The position numbers and the translations under genes are program-made. Below the pieces are notes generated by a model. The model made no database searches and was not told where the DNA came from. It was given only the letters and a program-made list of their open reading frames with translations. Shown here in pieces: positions 30,557 through 42,190 of a stretch of 64,000 bases of DNA; positions within the stretch are counted from its first letter, which is position 1, and each line of letters starts with the position of its first letter. The stretch spans positions 59,176,598-59,240,597 of the forward strand of contig OU342631.1 of the NCBI GenBank assembly GCA_910589415.1, written 5' to 3'. The DNA is from Malachius bipustulatus (Eukaryota > Arthropoda > Insecta > Coleoptera > Melyridae).

Positions 30557-30773
30557 GGCCAATATTATAAACGCTGGTTAAGTTAACTGGCCGATTTCTG
30601 TGGTCGTTTCTGGAGAAGATATAGACTATAGGTCGAAATTATTGCATTTTCATTACTCTTGGCATAAAAGGGATTACAAAAATATTAATAAAAGTTTTTC
30701 GAGGTCAATATTAGCTTCAAAATCGGGCACAGAAATCTGCCAGTTAACTTAACCAGCGTTTATAATATTGGCC
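30557..30773. mobile_element. Palindromic MITE (217 bp)
   Basis: GGCCAATATTATAAACGCTG at the left and its inverse at the right; the arms match for about 45 bp (TTAAGTTAACTGGC, GATTTCTGTG). No clear target duplication. Confidence 0.8.
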
Positions 30774-30969
30774 GTTAATAATGTAAGTACTCTCATGTGA
30801 AATGAAAAATCTTAATTCGGACGGTTAGTATGACGTCACATATGACTTTTAAAACTCAATCGTACCATAAATAAATAAATATCTTATGGCTGTGGTAAAG
30901 CCCAAGTGTCAGAAGTTTTCAAGTAGCCTCAAGGGCCTCTGACGTAACTTAACGACTGCTGTGAAGCAG

Positions 30970-31266
30970 CAGTATCGTACCATAATGAAGCCATATCCGC
31001 AAAAAGGAATAACCCATGATGAAAAAATTTTTAACTACCGCCTTTGTCGCGCACGCCGAGTAGTCGAAAATGTTTTCAGATTATGAAGATATAGTTAATG
31101 GTACTGTCACACCAGGAGAATTGAAAAAAAGTGGTAATTTACTAGGTTTGGATAGAAGAAGCTCGATCAAAAACGCAGGTAATTTTGCGAAGCAAGTCAG
31201 AAATAAATATAAAAACTATTATACTACTATCGAAAAAACTCCCTTTCAAGAACAAATGTTAGCGTA
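30970..31266 (+). pseudogene. HARBI1-like (PIF/Harbinger) transposase fragment
   Basis: Reads MKPYPQKGITHDEKIFNYRL and CRARRVVENVF, the region around the third catalytic Glu of Harbinger nucleases, then joins a 65-codon segment (SDYEDIVNGTV, GNFAKQVRNKYKNYY) like their C-terminus. The middle (LAARWRIF-type region) is deleted. It differs from the three Harbinger copies further right, so it is a separate family. Confidence 0.65.
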
Positions 31267-32640
31267 AACACGCAATACTGTTAAACAGTAATACATACAT
31301 ATACAGGGTGAGTCAATAGTGAGAGATCGGAACATTGCTATTCAACCGTACAAGATAAAACAGAATTTCAAACGCCATCCCAAATCGTGTGTTACTCTGC
31401 ATATTTCAAAAATATTTTCAATTATACAGAGTGGACCATATTTTGCCTACATGTATCAATTTTTTTTTTTTCAAATGGAACCCCCTATATTTTATGACAT
31501 ATTCTTATTTGACTGTGAAATAGCTTTATGTCAATACGTATTGTTTGACATTTAGGTGCGGCGTTGACTATTAAAAAAATATTTTCAAAAAAATTCATCG
31601 CATGCATGTATTTACTGAAAAGAAGTCTCAGAACTTAGTTTTGGAGTTTTAAGGTTGAAATTTGGTATCCACATTGAGAAAGACCGTGTCTATCATCGCG
31701 ATATAATAAGACTGAGATCTACTATACAGGTGCGTCACAAATAACTGTCAAATTTTGCTTACTTCGGAAGGTCATAACTTCACTTTTTCAAATGACACAC
31801 TCGGTATTTTTTTCCATAATTAGATCCACCTCTGATCTGACTACATTTTTCATTTCGTATGTCCTATACCTAAAATGCACAGTTTGAGAGATATTACACA
31901 TTTTCCGTTGGTCTGACTGTAGAAGATGCAAATGTCATATAAAACAGAGGCTATGAAGAAAATGTGACATTTCTAGTGACATTTATCATTGCAGCGTAAT
32001 GGTAACTCAAAGGTCGAGCGAAATAAAATAAAAAATGACGGGGGATAAGGATAAATAGATCTAAGTACCGCCCCCACAGAAAAAAAGCTAACTGAATAAG
32101 TAATCGGGGACCTGTCTTCACCCCCGTCCTAATCGTTACTTCCAGGAAATCCTTTTTTCCGTCACTTCCCTTGAATTTTGTATCAAGGTCCCCCCGCGAT
32201 GGCCGGTGTCAACTCTCCCATTCTCCAGAGGGGGAAAGAGTAGTCCTACCAAGAGAGTTCGTTTTAACGGGAGTAAGCTTTCACAATTTTGAATCTCACT
32301 TCGAAATCGTGTCTTTTCGAATCTCGCTTGCACCGATTCAAATCTCGAGTGCACTGATCATGTCGTTCTCTTAATTAACGATGTCTCGTCCTATCTCGTT
32401 ACGTTATCGAGGGATATAAGTGAGCACTGACAAGTTATCAAATCTTGTGTGTGTCCTTATGAAAGGGATAAACTTGTAAAGTAAATTTTCACGAATTTCT
32501 CGGCTTGCAAAGTCCAGCTTCTAAGTTAACTTTTTGTACCGACAGGCTCTATTTTATCACATTGTAAAGTAGCTCTGTAAATTGAATTTTTCATGCTTTA
32601 ATATCAGTATGGAGATCACTGGGCTTTGAAAATACGACGA
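31267..32640. other. Spacer with single MITE ends
   Basis: TACAGGGTGAGTCAATAG at 31301 and TACAGGTGCGTCACAAATAA at 31725 look like ends of two TA-target elements, without visible partners. 32050-32440 has no recognised gene. Confidence 0.4.
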
Positions 32641-32703
32641 CATACATAGTTTGTTGCAGATTTCCTATCGAAGTACCTCATTCTGTGGTAACAAATAAGA
32701 TTA

Positions 32704-33018
32704 ATGTTAATTTTGATTCAACAGGCATCTGAGGAGGTCGGCCAAGGAACAAAACGGCCGACTGACGAAGGAGGGCCAGAGGCCAAACGGCCAAAGATAG
32801 ATGCTCCCGATGCTCAGGCCGCTGCCGAAACTCAGGCCGCTGCCGATACTCAGGCCGCTGCCGATACTCAGGCCGCTGCCGACACTCAAGCCGCTGCCGA
32901 TACTCAGGCCGCTGCCGATACTCAGGCCGCTGCCGATACTCAGGCGGAATCCGGTGCTCAGCCGGAATCCGGTCGGCAGCAGCCAAAAAAATGGTCGGAC
33001 CATTGCCACTTGCTTTGA
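32704..33018 (+). CDS. (AAADTQ)n repeat protein segment, composite unit copy A
   Basis: 104 codons from an ATG at 32704. If instead the AG of TTGATTCAACAG (32724) is a splice acceptor, the exon starts at 32725 in the same frame. Residues: acidic/basic start with TKRPTDEGGPEAKRPK (possible nuclear signal), six to seven AAADTQ hexapeptides from an 18-bp tandem repeat (about 32812-32943), then AESGAQPESGRQQPKKW. Unknown function. The same segment occurs at 40.7 and 43.0 kb next to a Harbinger remnant, so it belongs to a mobile unit. All six frames over the 18-bp repeat are open, so ORF length alone proves little. Confidence 0.5.
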   Translation: MLILIQQASEEVGQGTKRPTDEGGPEAKRPKIDAPDAQAAAETQAAADTQAAADTQAAADTQAAADTQAAADTQAAADTQAESGAQPESGRQQPKKWSDHCHLL

Positions 33019-33739
33019 TTTTGTGTGAATATTGAGAAATTGTGTTGTGTAATGTAATTGTTTCCATGTAATTTAATTGAAAAAAAAATATTTTTATTTT
33101 TTTTATTATTATTATTTTTTAAGTGAGTCACATTGATAAATAATCACTGAGGTTTATCCAAACAATTATTGTTCTAAATTTAGTTGATTTTCTTCAACTA
33201 TGAATAATTAGTTCTTATTAATTACCTTTAAGAGTAATTTGCAGTAAACTGAGACAGTTACTGTAGCCCCCCCACCCCAAGCTATATTCCTGTAATTGCT
33301 TAGACTACAAAAAAACGTAACAAATTTTCCCAAAGCAATGTTCTGGATGGTTTGTACCGGGTGGGCATCTAAGAATGAACAGCGGCCATATCTTGGGAAA
33401 TATTGATCCTACAGTTTCAAAAAAACAATTTCCAGATATAAGTAACTATGCGAAATGCAATGAAAATATTTTCAAGATGGTTGCACTTCCGGAAATACCG
33501 GAAGTTGACACCTACTTCGTTATTTAAACGGGGACACCCTTTATATTATTGTATTTTTAAATTGCCTGGCAAAATCTAATACAGGTGGTTTTCACAATTG
33601 GAATTTAGGTCGAGTAGTTTATGAGTTATAAACAAGTCAAAATCGCAATTTTCAATTTTCAAAGCATCTCACATTGAAAACGGCTCAAGATATTTAAAAA
33701 CGGCTTACATGTCCCTATCTTAACTTTTTGCAAGGTATT
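33019..33739. other. Non-coding middle of composite unit A
   Basis: Conserved in copies B and C: a T/A microsatellite, a C-rich run (GCCCCCCCACCCC), TTGTACCGGGTGGGCATCTA, ACTTCCGGAAATACCGGAAG palindrome, and CAGGTGGTTTTCACAATTGG. Confidence 0.7.
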
Positions 33740-34205
33740 CTATTATTAAATTATTTCCAAAGGCTATTATTATTAAAGGCTTTCCAGCACTCATATTACA
33801 AGTAAGTTACTCTCTGACATTTTTCCATCACTAAGGTGGGTTTTTAGAAAGTCTCAAAAACATTTTAACTCATTAATACTGATTTTTTTATAGGGTGTTT
33901 GCGATCATCAATTATTGAAATTCATCCACACTACAGCTGGGGAAGTAGGTTCGTGCCATGATGCTAGAGTGCTAAGGAATAGCGAAGTCTGGCAGTATAT
34001 GACAGGAATGCCAGAAAACAATAGGTTTCCCGGAGACACCCATCTGTTAGGTGACAAAGCCTATCCGTTAATGCCGTACATTATGACTCCATACCGGGAT
34101 AATGGGCATTTAGCAGAAGCCCCAACTCATTTTAATTATAGACTGTCAACAGCAAGAAGTTGTATTGAACGAGTCTTTTGTCTGCTGAAAAAAAGGTTCA
34201 GATGC
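33740..34205 (+). pseudogene. PIF/Harbinger transposase, composite copy A (intron retained)
   Basis: Two exons flank a roughly 90-bp intron (donor CAAG/GTAAGTTACT form, acceptor TTTTTTATAG). The spliced reading gives GFPALILQGVCDHQ (first catalytic Asp), GEVGSCHDARVLRNSEVW, GDKAYPLMPYIM (second Asp) and ARSCIERVFCLLKKRFR (Glu), the HARBI1-type DDE core. N- and C-termini are absent, and it is cut at 34205 by a pogo element. The retained intron shows the unit was copied as DNA, not through RNA. Copies B and C are close relatives. Confidence 0.75.
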
Positions 34206-36720
34206 CGTAAACCGGGGGTACTTTGCTCCATTTTTAGTGGGTATTAGATTGAGATCCTATGAAATACAAGTTAATTCACTTAGAAAAATTTCAAAACTTA
34301 GTATAATGTAGTACTATGTTTATACCTGTAAACTGCTTACTTGATTTTAATTAAACTTGATGAAAGCCAGATTAAAAAAAAAAAATGGCGCAAAGCCTCC
34401 TCATAGGATGAGTATACTTTGCACCAGTTTTAAAAATATATCAGAACTTGTTATAAAATCGTAGTGGAGCAATGTATGGATGTATGAGGTTTGTCATTGC
34501 CATCTCCAATTATTCTGAAAACATCAACTTTGGTTTAAAAATCATATAAAGGCAAAATTATTGGCGAATATAATTAAAGAAAAAAGGAGAAATTAACATG
34601 GTTTTCTCTAATGAAGAGCAAAAAATGTCACAATTCTACTAAAAATCTTTAAAAGCAAAACAATAATATTTCGTTAACAAAAAAAAATCTAAATAGTGGA
34701 TAGAGAAAATATTTGCAAAATATTTTGAACAGAAAAATTAATCAGTTTTCTTTTTTAAATCCGTCAAACTTAATAAACATTCTCTAACAATGTCACACTC
34801 AACAACTAGAGTTGGCGCCTAAGCTGGCATTTAGTGCCACCACAACTTTGAAAGTTCTGGTACAGAAAAAAATCCTCGTCGTGAAACTTGCGTCGGTGTT
34901 TTGATACTACCTAGCACATCTTCCCAGTAATAATTCAATTCATCCTTCTTATCAGGCCACCTCCAAGATTTCAGCGACTTTGTCATTGCATTAATTGTTA
35001 CTTCCTTATCGTTAAATGCTATAATCTGCCCAGGAAAAACTTCGCTTTCGTACATGAAAGCTAGGTACAAATTTTCCAACTTCCCGAACGACTGGTTGAA
35101 AGTCATAAAGATCTCTTTGAGTTTTGCTGCCTGATGCCAAGTCACAACATTGAGCAACGAACTGTTCCTCCTTCTCATACTCTTCAGCTTCGTTTAAATC
35201 AAGAGATGAGTCATCATCTAAAATGAACGACTCGGGACTATGCGCTCCTGGCGTTGTTTCTGAGTGGCTTTGACTGGTTGCGAGGTTTTCAGTCATCTGT
35301 AGAGTATAATCTTCTGCAGAAACACTTTTTCCTGCTGGAATGTTCATCTTTTTTCTTCCCTTCCTTAGTGGCATGGTAGAGTCATTCCGTTTTTTCTCAA
35401 GAACCTCAATGAATGATGCCCGCACTAAGGAGCTATCACAACCGCTGCTAGGAATTCGATTTAGCACTTCGTCAACATTTAAAGGTACAATTCCGCATTT
35501 GCGAAACCCTGATTTTAAGTTAGCAGAACAGTTTGGGACTAATGATTCCATCAGCTTTTTCAACCGAGGTGGAAAGTTTTGTTTCTGAATAACAGTGTTT
35601 CTTGTACCTTCAGCTGTTTCCTTCCAGTCCGATAAAATGCTCCTCCAGGCTATCTTCATTGGGCGGAAGAATGCAACATCTAATGGTTGCGTTAAATGAG
35701 TACTATTTGGTGGAAGACATATTAATGCGACATCGTTTTCTCGGCATAATTGGAGTCTTCGTACTGTTATGTGTGATGATAAGTTATCACAGATAACAAC
35801 TTTCTTGCCATTGAGTTTTTTTTAGTCTCGGCAGCATCTGTGATTCGAACCAGTCTGTGAAAATTGAAGCATCAAACCAACCGCTGGAGCTACAATTATA
35901 GCGACACTTGCTAGGACCTCCTTCTGTCCACGTATACCACATATTACTGGCCTTGTAATCAACATATGGAGGCAAAAGTTCTCCATCAGCATTGCCAGCA
36001 AACATTAGGGAGATGGATGTTTTTGAAGAATTTCGTATCGTTTCTGGATATTTGTAGCCTCTCTTTGTCAAAATTCGTTTCTGACCAGGGTTGTCTGTCA
36101 GATTAGTCTCGTCAAAATTCCAGATATTTTCTGTAGGTACCCCTTCTAGTTCTACTCCTAAATTTTGGAAAAAATTTCTCGAGAGTTTCCTCATTTACAG
36201 CAGCTCGACTTCGCTTAATATTTTCTGCAAACCTAATAGAAAGGCAGGGCCGACGTTTCAAGAATGACTTCACGCCCAGGAGTATTGTTTTTAAAGGTTG
36301 TGACGGAACGACCAGTTAGACTTAAATAACTTATTTGGCGTAAATCAAAGGAAGTTACTGGGAATCCATAGTTGCTCATAATGATTATACATTTTTTAAA
36401 CTGCTGCTCCTCGGCATCTGTGAATATAGGAGAATGTCCTGGAGCTCTAGCGTGTTTTCCTTTCAACTTATTGAACAATGTTCGTCTTGGGATGGCATAA
36501 ACTTTTGCTGCTTGCCGTTGGGAAAGCACCCCATTTTGCACATCGCTTAAACATTTTTCCAATACTTCTTTTGAATAGTTGATGTAATTTCTTGATTCTA
36601 GCTTTCTTACGTACTTTCTTGGCATCTGGAAGTAATTAATTTCTTGTTAATTTTTTGTTAATTCAGCATTTTCATTTTCTCTTTTTCTCCTGTCTAACTT
36701 TGCACCAGTTAGACTTATTG
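34206..36720 (-). mobile_element. Pogo-type transposon inserted between Harbinger and gypsy sequence
   Basis: Left border fixed by comparison with composite copy C, which continues past 34205 without break. Non-coding ends contain words such as GTACTTTGCTCC, ATACTTTGCACCAG and AACTTTGCACCAG. The right border near 36700-36720 is less certain; the terminal repeats are decayed. Confidence 0.55.
34831..36625 (-). pseudogene. Pogo-superfamily (Tigger/jerky-like) transposase, frameshifted
   Basis: N-terminus MPRKYVRKLESRNYINYS with a psq HTH (GVLSQRQAAKVYAIPRRTLF), then the DDE_1 core: NIWNFDETNLTDNPG (first Asp), VVICDNLSSH (second Asp), STHLTQPLDVAFFRPMK (third Asp region), and a C-terminal tail (GFRKCGIVPLN, WADYSI, SVPELSKLWWH). 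At least four frames are needed, with breaks near 36220, 35790, 35660 and 35170, so it is inactive. Normal function: cut-and-paste at TA sites. Confidence 0.8.
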
Positions 36721-36739
36721 GTGTTATTATTATTGGACT

Positions 36740-37685
36740 TATTAGACACCAGTCTTATTGGTTGGGTGTCGCCTGTATTTATTCGGTGTTGCACAATGTC
36801 CGTCCTGCCTAACTTCATGTTCCCTGTTGCGAAAACGTCTTGGTTCCTCTTCAAAAATTCTTTCGCCAACTTTGTCTCGTCTTTTGACAGTTCTTCGAAG
36901 TCAACTTTCGGCAGGACAATCTTCATCTTCCTTGTATCTGCCTTCTCCTTGCCCTCCATATTCTCGCAACAGCTGATCTTCTTGACTGGTACGCAAATTC
37001 CAAGTACGTCACCTTCCTTGATCCTTGAGCTACCAGAAAACACATTTGCAACACGTACAGGAATCTCTCGGCTAGTGTTGACTAACGTCTTGGCTATTAT
37101 CAGGTTCTTGTTACTGTCTGGGGATGGCTCGACTAACCCAACGCAGCTTCCAAGATCTGCTTCCAGTCTGGCCGGAACTATCTGCTCGCTGAACCCTCGG
37201 ATGGTGGTCGTTGAACTCGCAACGAGTCTCGTCATTACCTTCTGTGATTTTCTAGAGCTCAGTACCAAGTCTTCTTCACCCAATCTCAGGATACCTTGTT
37301 TCGGATCAATCCGCAGTCCGTGCTGTTGAATGATGTCTAGTCCCAGAATAAACCCGTCTTCAATCTCGGCTACCACGACCGTGTGACGCAGTTCCAGGGC
37401 TCCAAGCTGGATTCGGCCATCTACTTCGCCGATGATATCTGCGATTTCACCTGTCGCTGCCTTTAACTGGACCCGCCTCGATGGATGACGAATTACAGCA
37501 GGACTGACCATGTCCTTCCTTACCAATGAGATCGATGATCCGGTGTCGAGTACCATGGCAACAGATTTCCCATTTATCTGCCCTTCAACGGCTAGGCTGT
37601 CTACGTGGCGTTGGAGTGTTCGGATGGAAACGATCTTGGGGGCCTTGTTGTTGTCAGCCAGCATTCGCCCCTCCACAGTCCACAC
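36740..37685 (-). pseudogene. Ty3/gypsy protease and start of pol (3'-truncated)
   Basis: Retropepsin motif AMVLDTGSSISLVRK and ILGLD-like GFILGLDIIQQHG, then a spacer with RNQDVFATGNMKLGRTD, the sequence just ahead of RT in gypsy pol. RT and everything after it are missing; the pogo end follows. The frame is the same as the end of gag and is separated from it only by the TAA at 37697-37695, so expression would need stop readthrough. Confidence 0.8.
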
Positions 37686-37694
37686 TGGCTGAAG

Positions 37695-39063
37695 TTAGTT
37701 TTCCTGCCGCCGACGAGGAGCTTCCCGTTCTCGAGAGACACTTCTATCTCTGCTTCCGCTCCTGTCCCTGCCTGGTCTTCGTTCCAGGGATCCACCACGT
37801 CTCGGAGTCTCACTAACTTTACAGTCACGAATAAAATGTGAACTGGATCCGCAACGGTAGCACTGTTTCCTGTTTTCGTCCTTCCTTGGAGTCCAATCTC
37901 TTTTCCCATCATTCAACTGCTCAGAGATCTTATCCATCATCTTATTCAACTTTTCCAATATGGCAGTCACATTCTCTTCTTTATCTTCATTAATTGTCAC
38001 TGTTCGTACCTTGGAAAAGTTTCTACCATTAGACGCCTTGATTGCTGCATCTATTTCGAGCGCTCTAACTAGCGCTTCGCTGGACTTTGTCAAATGTGAC
38101 ATGCGCAGAATCTTCTGTATTTCAGTGTCTCGTATCCCGTTGACAAAGGTTTGCGAGGCTAGTTGTTCCTTGAAGTTCTGCGGCGAGTCGTCTGGGTAGA
38201 CTTTGATGGACAATCCTGTTGACATCTGCTTCGAACTCCTGTAGCGACTCGTTCGGCTTCTGCACTCTGCTCATTAGCTGATTTTGGAAAACCTGCTCCA
38301 TATGGCGATTGCCGAATCTAAGTTCTAATGCTGCACTCAATTGGTCGTAATTTGAGTGCAGTTCTACCGGCAGTGTTTGCAGCATGTCCACAGCTTGCCC
38401 TCGAAGAGCAAGAACCAGTGCCGTTGCCTTCTCTGCGTCGTTCCACCCGTTGGCCATGCATGCAGCCTGAAACTGCATCTTGTACGCAGTCCAGGGAGTT
38501 GTTCCGTCGTACGCTGGTGGTTTCACTTTCGCGCCAAAAATGGTAGACGGTGCGGCACACGGAGAATGCTTCACCTCAGAACTTTCCAGAGTTCTGAGTT
38601 TTGTCTCGAAGTCGTTCTTCATTTCTTCTACCAGCAGTTTTGTTTTGTGTTCCACCAGCTTCACTTCGTCGCGAACACCGCCGACTTCGTTGCGAACACC
38701 GTTGACTTCATCACGAACACCATCAATATCTTGTTTTACTTTATTTAGTCCACACACATAATCGTCTCTTTGCTGCAGGATAACTTTTAGCAGCTGCTCC
38801 TCCCTATCCTTCTGCTGTTGCATCATCTTTTCTTCGCTATCTTTTTGTTGTTGCAGCAGCTTCTCTTCACTTGTTTTCTGTTGCTGCAGACTGTCTTCCA
38901 GTTTGTTAACGATGTTCTTCTGCTCTTCCTGACCGTCTTCAAGCTTCTTCATGATGTTTTTCTGCTCTTCCTGGCCGTTTTTTAACGGTAACATCATATC
39001 CTCCAACATTTGCTCAGACATTTTGTCGCTTTCTGTTTCCTTTCCACTTCTTAATTTAACCAT
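37695..39063 (-). pseudogene. Ty3/gypsy Gag, one frameshift
   Basis: Starts MVKLRSGKETESDKMSEQML, with a long Gln/Glu-rich coiled coil (QQQKTSEEKLLQQQKDSEEK), the capsid-like region (KPPAYDGTTPWTAYKMQFQA, ALVLALRGQAVDMLQ), and a nucleocapsid with one knuckle (CYRCGSSSHFIRDC) plus an Arg/Ser tail. An extra T near 38200 splits it into two frames; copy B at 41 kb lacks that T. Gag normally assembles the virus-like particle in the cytoplasm. Confidence 0.85.
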
Positions 39064-39430
39064 TAACTAATTAATCTTCTTGCTGGAATCCGTATCCCGC
39101 GTGTAGGCGGTCCTTATATAGTCCCCCGACGCATCAGTAGTCACGTTCTACTCCGTTCTAGTAGGTACATTCTCGAACGTAGCACCGGCGCACCGGACGT
39201 CGATTCGTGGATTCTGGAAATGTCGGATTGTTTGGCGAGCCCACTCCAGAAATCCACAGAACCAACACTGTCCGTCAATGTGTCACATGGCATGTGACTG
39301 GAACTGTCGCGAACATGTCATTGACTAACTCAGTATAAAAAAAGAAAATGTGAACAAACAAGCAAACCGTGGACTAGAATGTTAAAGGTTAAAGAAGCAA
39401 TTACTAGAATTTTTCCAGAGCGGTCTCGTT
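39064..39430 (-). repeat. LTR-derived segment with internal deletion
   Basis: Shares CTATATAAGGACCGCC, the TCTCGAGA-type GAGAATGTACCTACTAG stretch and AACATGTCATTGACTAACTC (plus sense) with the LTR-like copy at 45.5-46.1 kb. Compared with copy B, about 250 bp from just after the TATA region to beyond the primer site are absent. Confidence 0.6.
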
Positions 39431-39439
39431 ATAATATAT

Positions 39440-39970
39440 TATGCAATACTGTACATGAAATGATGTATGATCTGGTAGCCCAGACGATGCTTTTTACGTC
39501 TAAAAAATTTAGGCATCTGAACCTTTTTTTCAGCAGACAAAAGGCTCGTTCAATTCAACTTCTTGCTGTTGACAGTCTATAATTAAAATGAGTTGGGGCT
39601 TCTGTGAAATGCCCATTATCCCGGTATGGAGTCATAATGTACGGCATTAACGGATAGGCTTTGTCACCTAACAGATGGGTGTCTCCGGGAAACCTATTGT
39701 TTTCTGGCATTCCTGTCATATACTGCCAGACTTCGCTATTCCTTAGCACTCTAGCATCATGGCACGAACCTACTTCCCCAGCTGTAGTGTGGATGAATTT
39801 CAATAATTGATGATCGCAAACACCCTATAAAAAAATCAGTATTAATGAGTTAAAATGTTTTTGAGACTTTCTAAAAACCCACCTTAGTGATGGAAAAATG
39901 TCAGAGAGTAACTTACTTGTAATATAAGTGCTGGAAAGCCTTTAATAATAATAGCCTTTGGAAATAATTT
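39440..39970 (-). pseudogene. PIF/Harbinger transposase, composite copy B
   Basis: Mirror of copy A: exon with FPALILQ-type end at about 39960-39915, a roughly 90-bp intron, then GVCDHQ...GDKAYPLMPYIM...SCIER to the HNI at about 39440. A frameshift or stop occurs after NYRLSTARS. Ends against an LTR-derived segment. Confidence 0.7.
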
Positions 39971-40699
39971 AATAATAGAATACCTTGCAAAAAGTTAAGA
40001 TAGGGACATGTAAGCCGTTTTTAAATATCTTGAGCCGTTTTCAATGTGAGATGCTTTGAAAATAGAAAATTGCGATTTTGACTTGTTTATAACTCATAAA
40101 CTACTCAACCTAAATTCCAATTGTGAAAACCACCTGTATTAGATTTTGCCAGGCAATTTAAAAATACAATAATATAAAGCGTGTCCCCATTAAAATAACG
40201 AAGTAGGTGTCAACTTCCGGTATTTCCGGAAGTGCGACCATCTTGAAAATATTTTCATTGCATTTCGCATAGTTACTTATATCTGGAAATTGTTTTTTTG
40301 AAACTGTAGGATCAATTACTCCCAAGATATAGCCGCTGTTCATTCTTAGATGCCCACCCGGTACAAACCATCCAGAACATTGCTTTGGGAAAATTTGTTA
40401 CGTTTTTTTATAGTCTAAGCAATTACAGGAATATAGCTTGGGTTGGGGGGGGGGGGGCTACAGTAACTGTCTCAGTACAAATTACTCTTAAAGGTAATTA
40501 ATAAGAATTGATTATTGATAGTTGAAGAAAAAACTAAATTTAGAACAATAATTGTTTGGATACACCCCAGTGATTATTTATCAATGCGAGTCACTTAAAA
40601 AATAATAATAATAAAAAAACGGAGGCTATTTTTTATTTCAATTAAATTACATGGAAACAATTACATTACACAACACAATTTCTCAATATTAACACAAAA
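39971..40699. other. Non-coding middle of composite unit B
   Basis: Inverse of 33019-33739. The C-rich run of copy A is here a 13-nt G tract (40445-40457). Confidence 0.75.
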
Positions 40700-40990
40700 T
40701 CAAAGCAAGTGGTCCGACCATTTTTTTGGCTTCCGCCGACCGGATTCCGGCTGAGCACCGGATTCCGCCTGAGTATCGGCAGCGGCCTGAGTATCGGCAG
40801 CGGCCTGAGTATCGGCAGCGGCCCGAGTATCGGCAGCGGCCTGAGTATCGGCAGCGGCCTGAGTATCGGCAGCGGCCTGAGCATCGGGAGCATCTCTCTT
40901 TGGCCGTTTGGCCTCTGGCCCTCCTTCGTCAGTCGGCCGTTTTGTTCCTTGGCCGACCTCCTCAGATGCCTGTTGAATAAAAATTAACAT
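40700..40990 (-). CDS. (AAADTQ)n repeat protein segment, composite copy B
   Basis: 96 codons, same plan as copy A, with about six hexapeptides (one AAADTR). Upstream the gag frame ends ...EDKEEN and a GTAGTTTG...TTCAACAG stretch of about 85 bp could be an intron joining gag to this segment. Start codon and frame are intact. Confidence 0.5.
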   Translation of the reverse strand: MLIFIQQASEEVGQGTKRPTDEGGPEAKRPKRDAPDAQAAADTQAAADTQAAADTRAAADTQAAADTQAAADTQAESGAQPESGRRKPKKWSDHLL

Positions 40991-42140
40991 TAATCTTATT
41001 TGTTACCACAGAATGAGATACTTCGATAGGAAATCTGCAACAAACTACATTCTCTTCTTTATCTTCATTAATTGTCACTGCTCGTACCTTGGAAAAGTTT
41101 CTAACATTGGACGCCTTGATTGCTGCATCTATTTCGAGCGCTCTAACTAGCGCTTCGCTGGACTTTGTCAAATGTGACATGCGCAGGATCTTCTGTATTT
41201 CAGTGTCTCGTATCCCGTTGACAAAGGTTTGCGAGGCTAGTTGTTCCTTGAAGTTCTGCGGCGAGTCGTCTGGGTAGACTTGATGGACAATCCTGTTGAC
41301 ATCTGCTTCGAACTCCTGTAGCGACTCGTTCGGCTTCTGCACTCTGCTCATTAGCTGATTTTGGAAAACCTGCTCGATATGGCGATTGCCGAATCGAAGT
41401 TCTAATGCTGCACTCAATTGGTCGTAATTTGAGTGCAGTTCTACCGGCAGTGTTTGCAGCATGTCCACAGCTTGCCCTCGAAGAGCAAGAACCAGTGCCG
41501 TTGCCTTCTCTGCGTCGTTCCACCCGTTGGTCATGCATGCAGCCTGAAACTGCATCTTGTACGCAGTCCAGGGAGTTGTTCCGTCGTACGCTGGTGGTTT
41601 CACTTTCGCGCCAAAACTGGTAGACGGTGCGGCACACGGAGAATGCTTCACCTCAGAACTTTCCAGAGTTCTGAGTTTTGTCTCGAAGTCGTTCTTCATT
41701 TCTTCTACCAGCAGTTTTGTTTTGTGTTCCACCAGCTTCACTTCGTCGCGAACACCACCGACTTCGTTGCGAACACCGTTGACTTCATCACGAACACCAT
41801 CAATGTCTTGTTTTACTTTATTTAGTCCACACACATAATCGTCTCTTTGCTGCAGGATAACTTTTAGCAGCTGCTCCTCACTATCCTTCTGCTGTTGCAT
41901 CAGCTTTTCTTCGCTATCTTTTTGTTGTTGCAGCAGCTTCTCTTCACTAGTTTTCTGTTGCTGCAGACTGTCTTCCAGTTTCTTAACGATGTTCTTCTGC
42001 TCTTCCTGGCCGTCTTCAAGCTTCTTCATGATGTTTTTCTGCTCTTCCTGGCCGTTTTTTAACAGTAACATCATATCCTCCAACATTTGCTCAGACATTT
42101 TGTCGCTTTCTGTTTCCTTTCCACTTCTTAATTTAACCAT
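40962..42140 (-). pseudogene. Ty3/gypsy Gag copy B, 3'-truncated but otherwise open
   Basis: 392 codons. Nearly identical to the main Gag from MVKLRSGKETE through VNRIVHQVYPDDSPQ (no frameshift) to TINEDKEENV, then 30 unrelated codons read into the putative intron of the composite unit. The nucleocapsid knuckle is lost. Preceded by a primer-binding-site-like TGGTGTCAGAAGCGGG (42188-42173) and LTR. Confidence 0.8.
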
Positions 42141-42190
42141 TAACTAATTAATCTTCTTGCTGGAATCCGTATCCCGCTTCTGACACCAGT

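Noticed and set aside
32678..33067. Long minus-strand ORF of EYRQRP repeats (and LSIGSG, PLPILR frames) over the 18-bp repeat, also at 40.7 and 43.1 kb
   Set aside because: The repeat has no stop in any frame, so every frame is open by construction. Copy-to-copy conservation and the non-repeat flanks favour only the AAADTQ frame.
36655..37329. 224-codon plus ORF opposite the gypsy protease, and plus ORFs at 37.5-38.8 and 41.4-41.8 kb
   Set aside because: Antisense to recognisable gag/protease codons; conserved only because the gag copies are.
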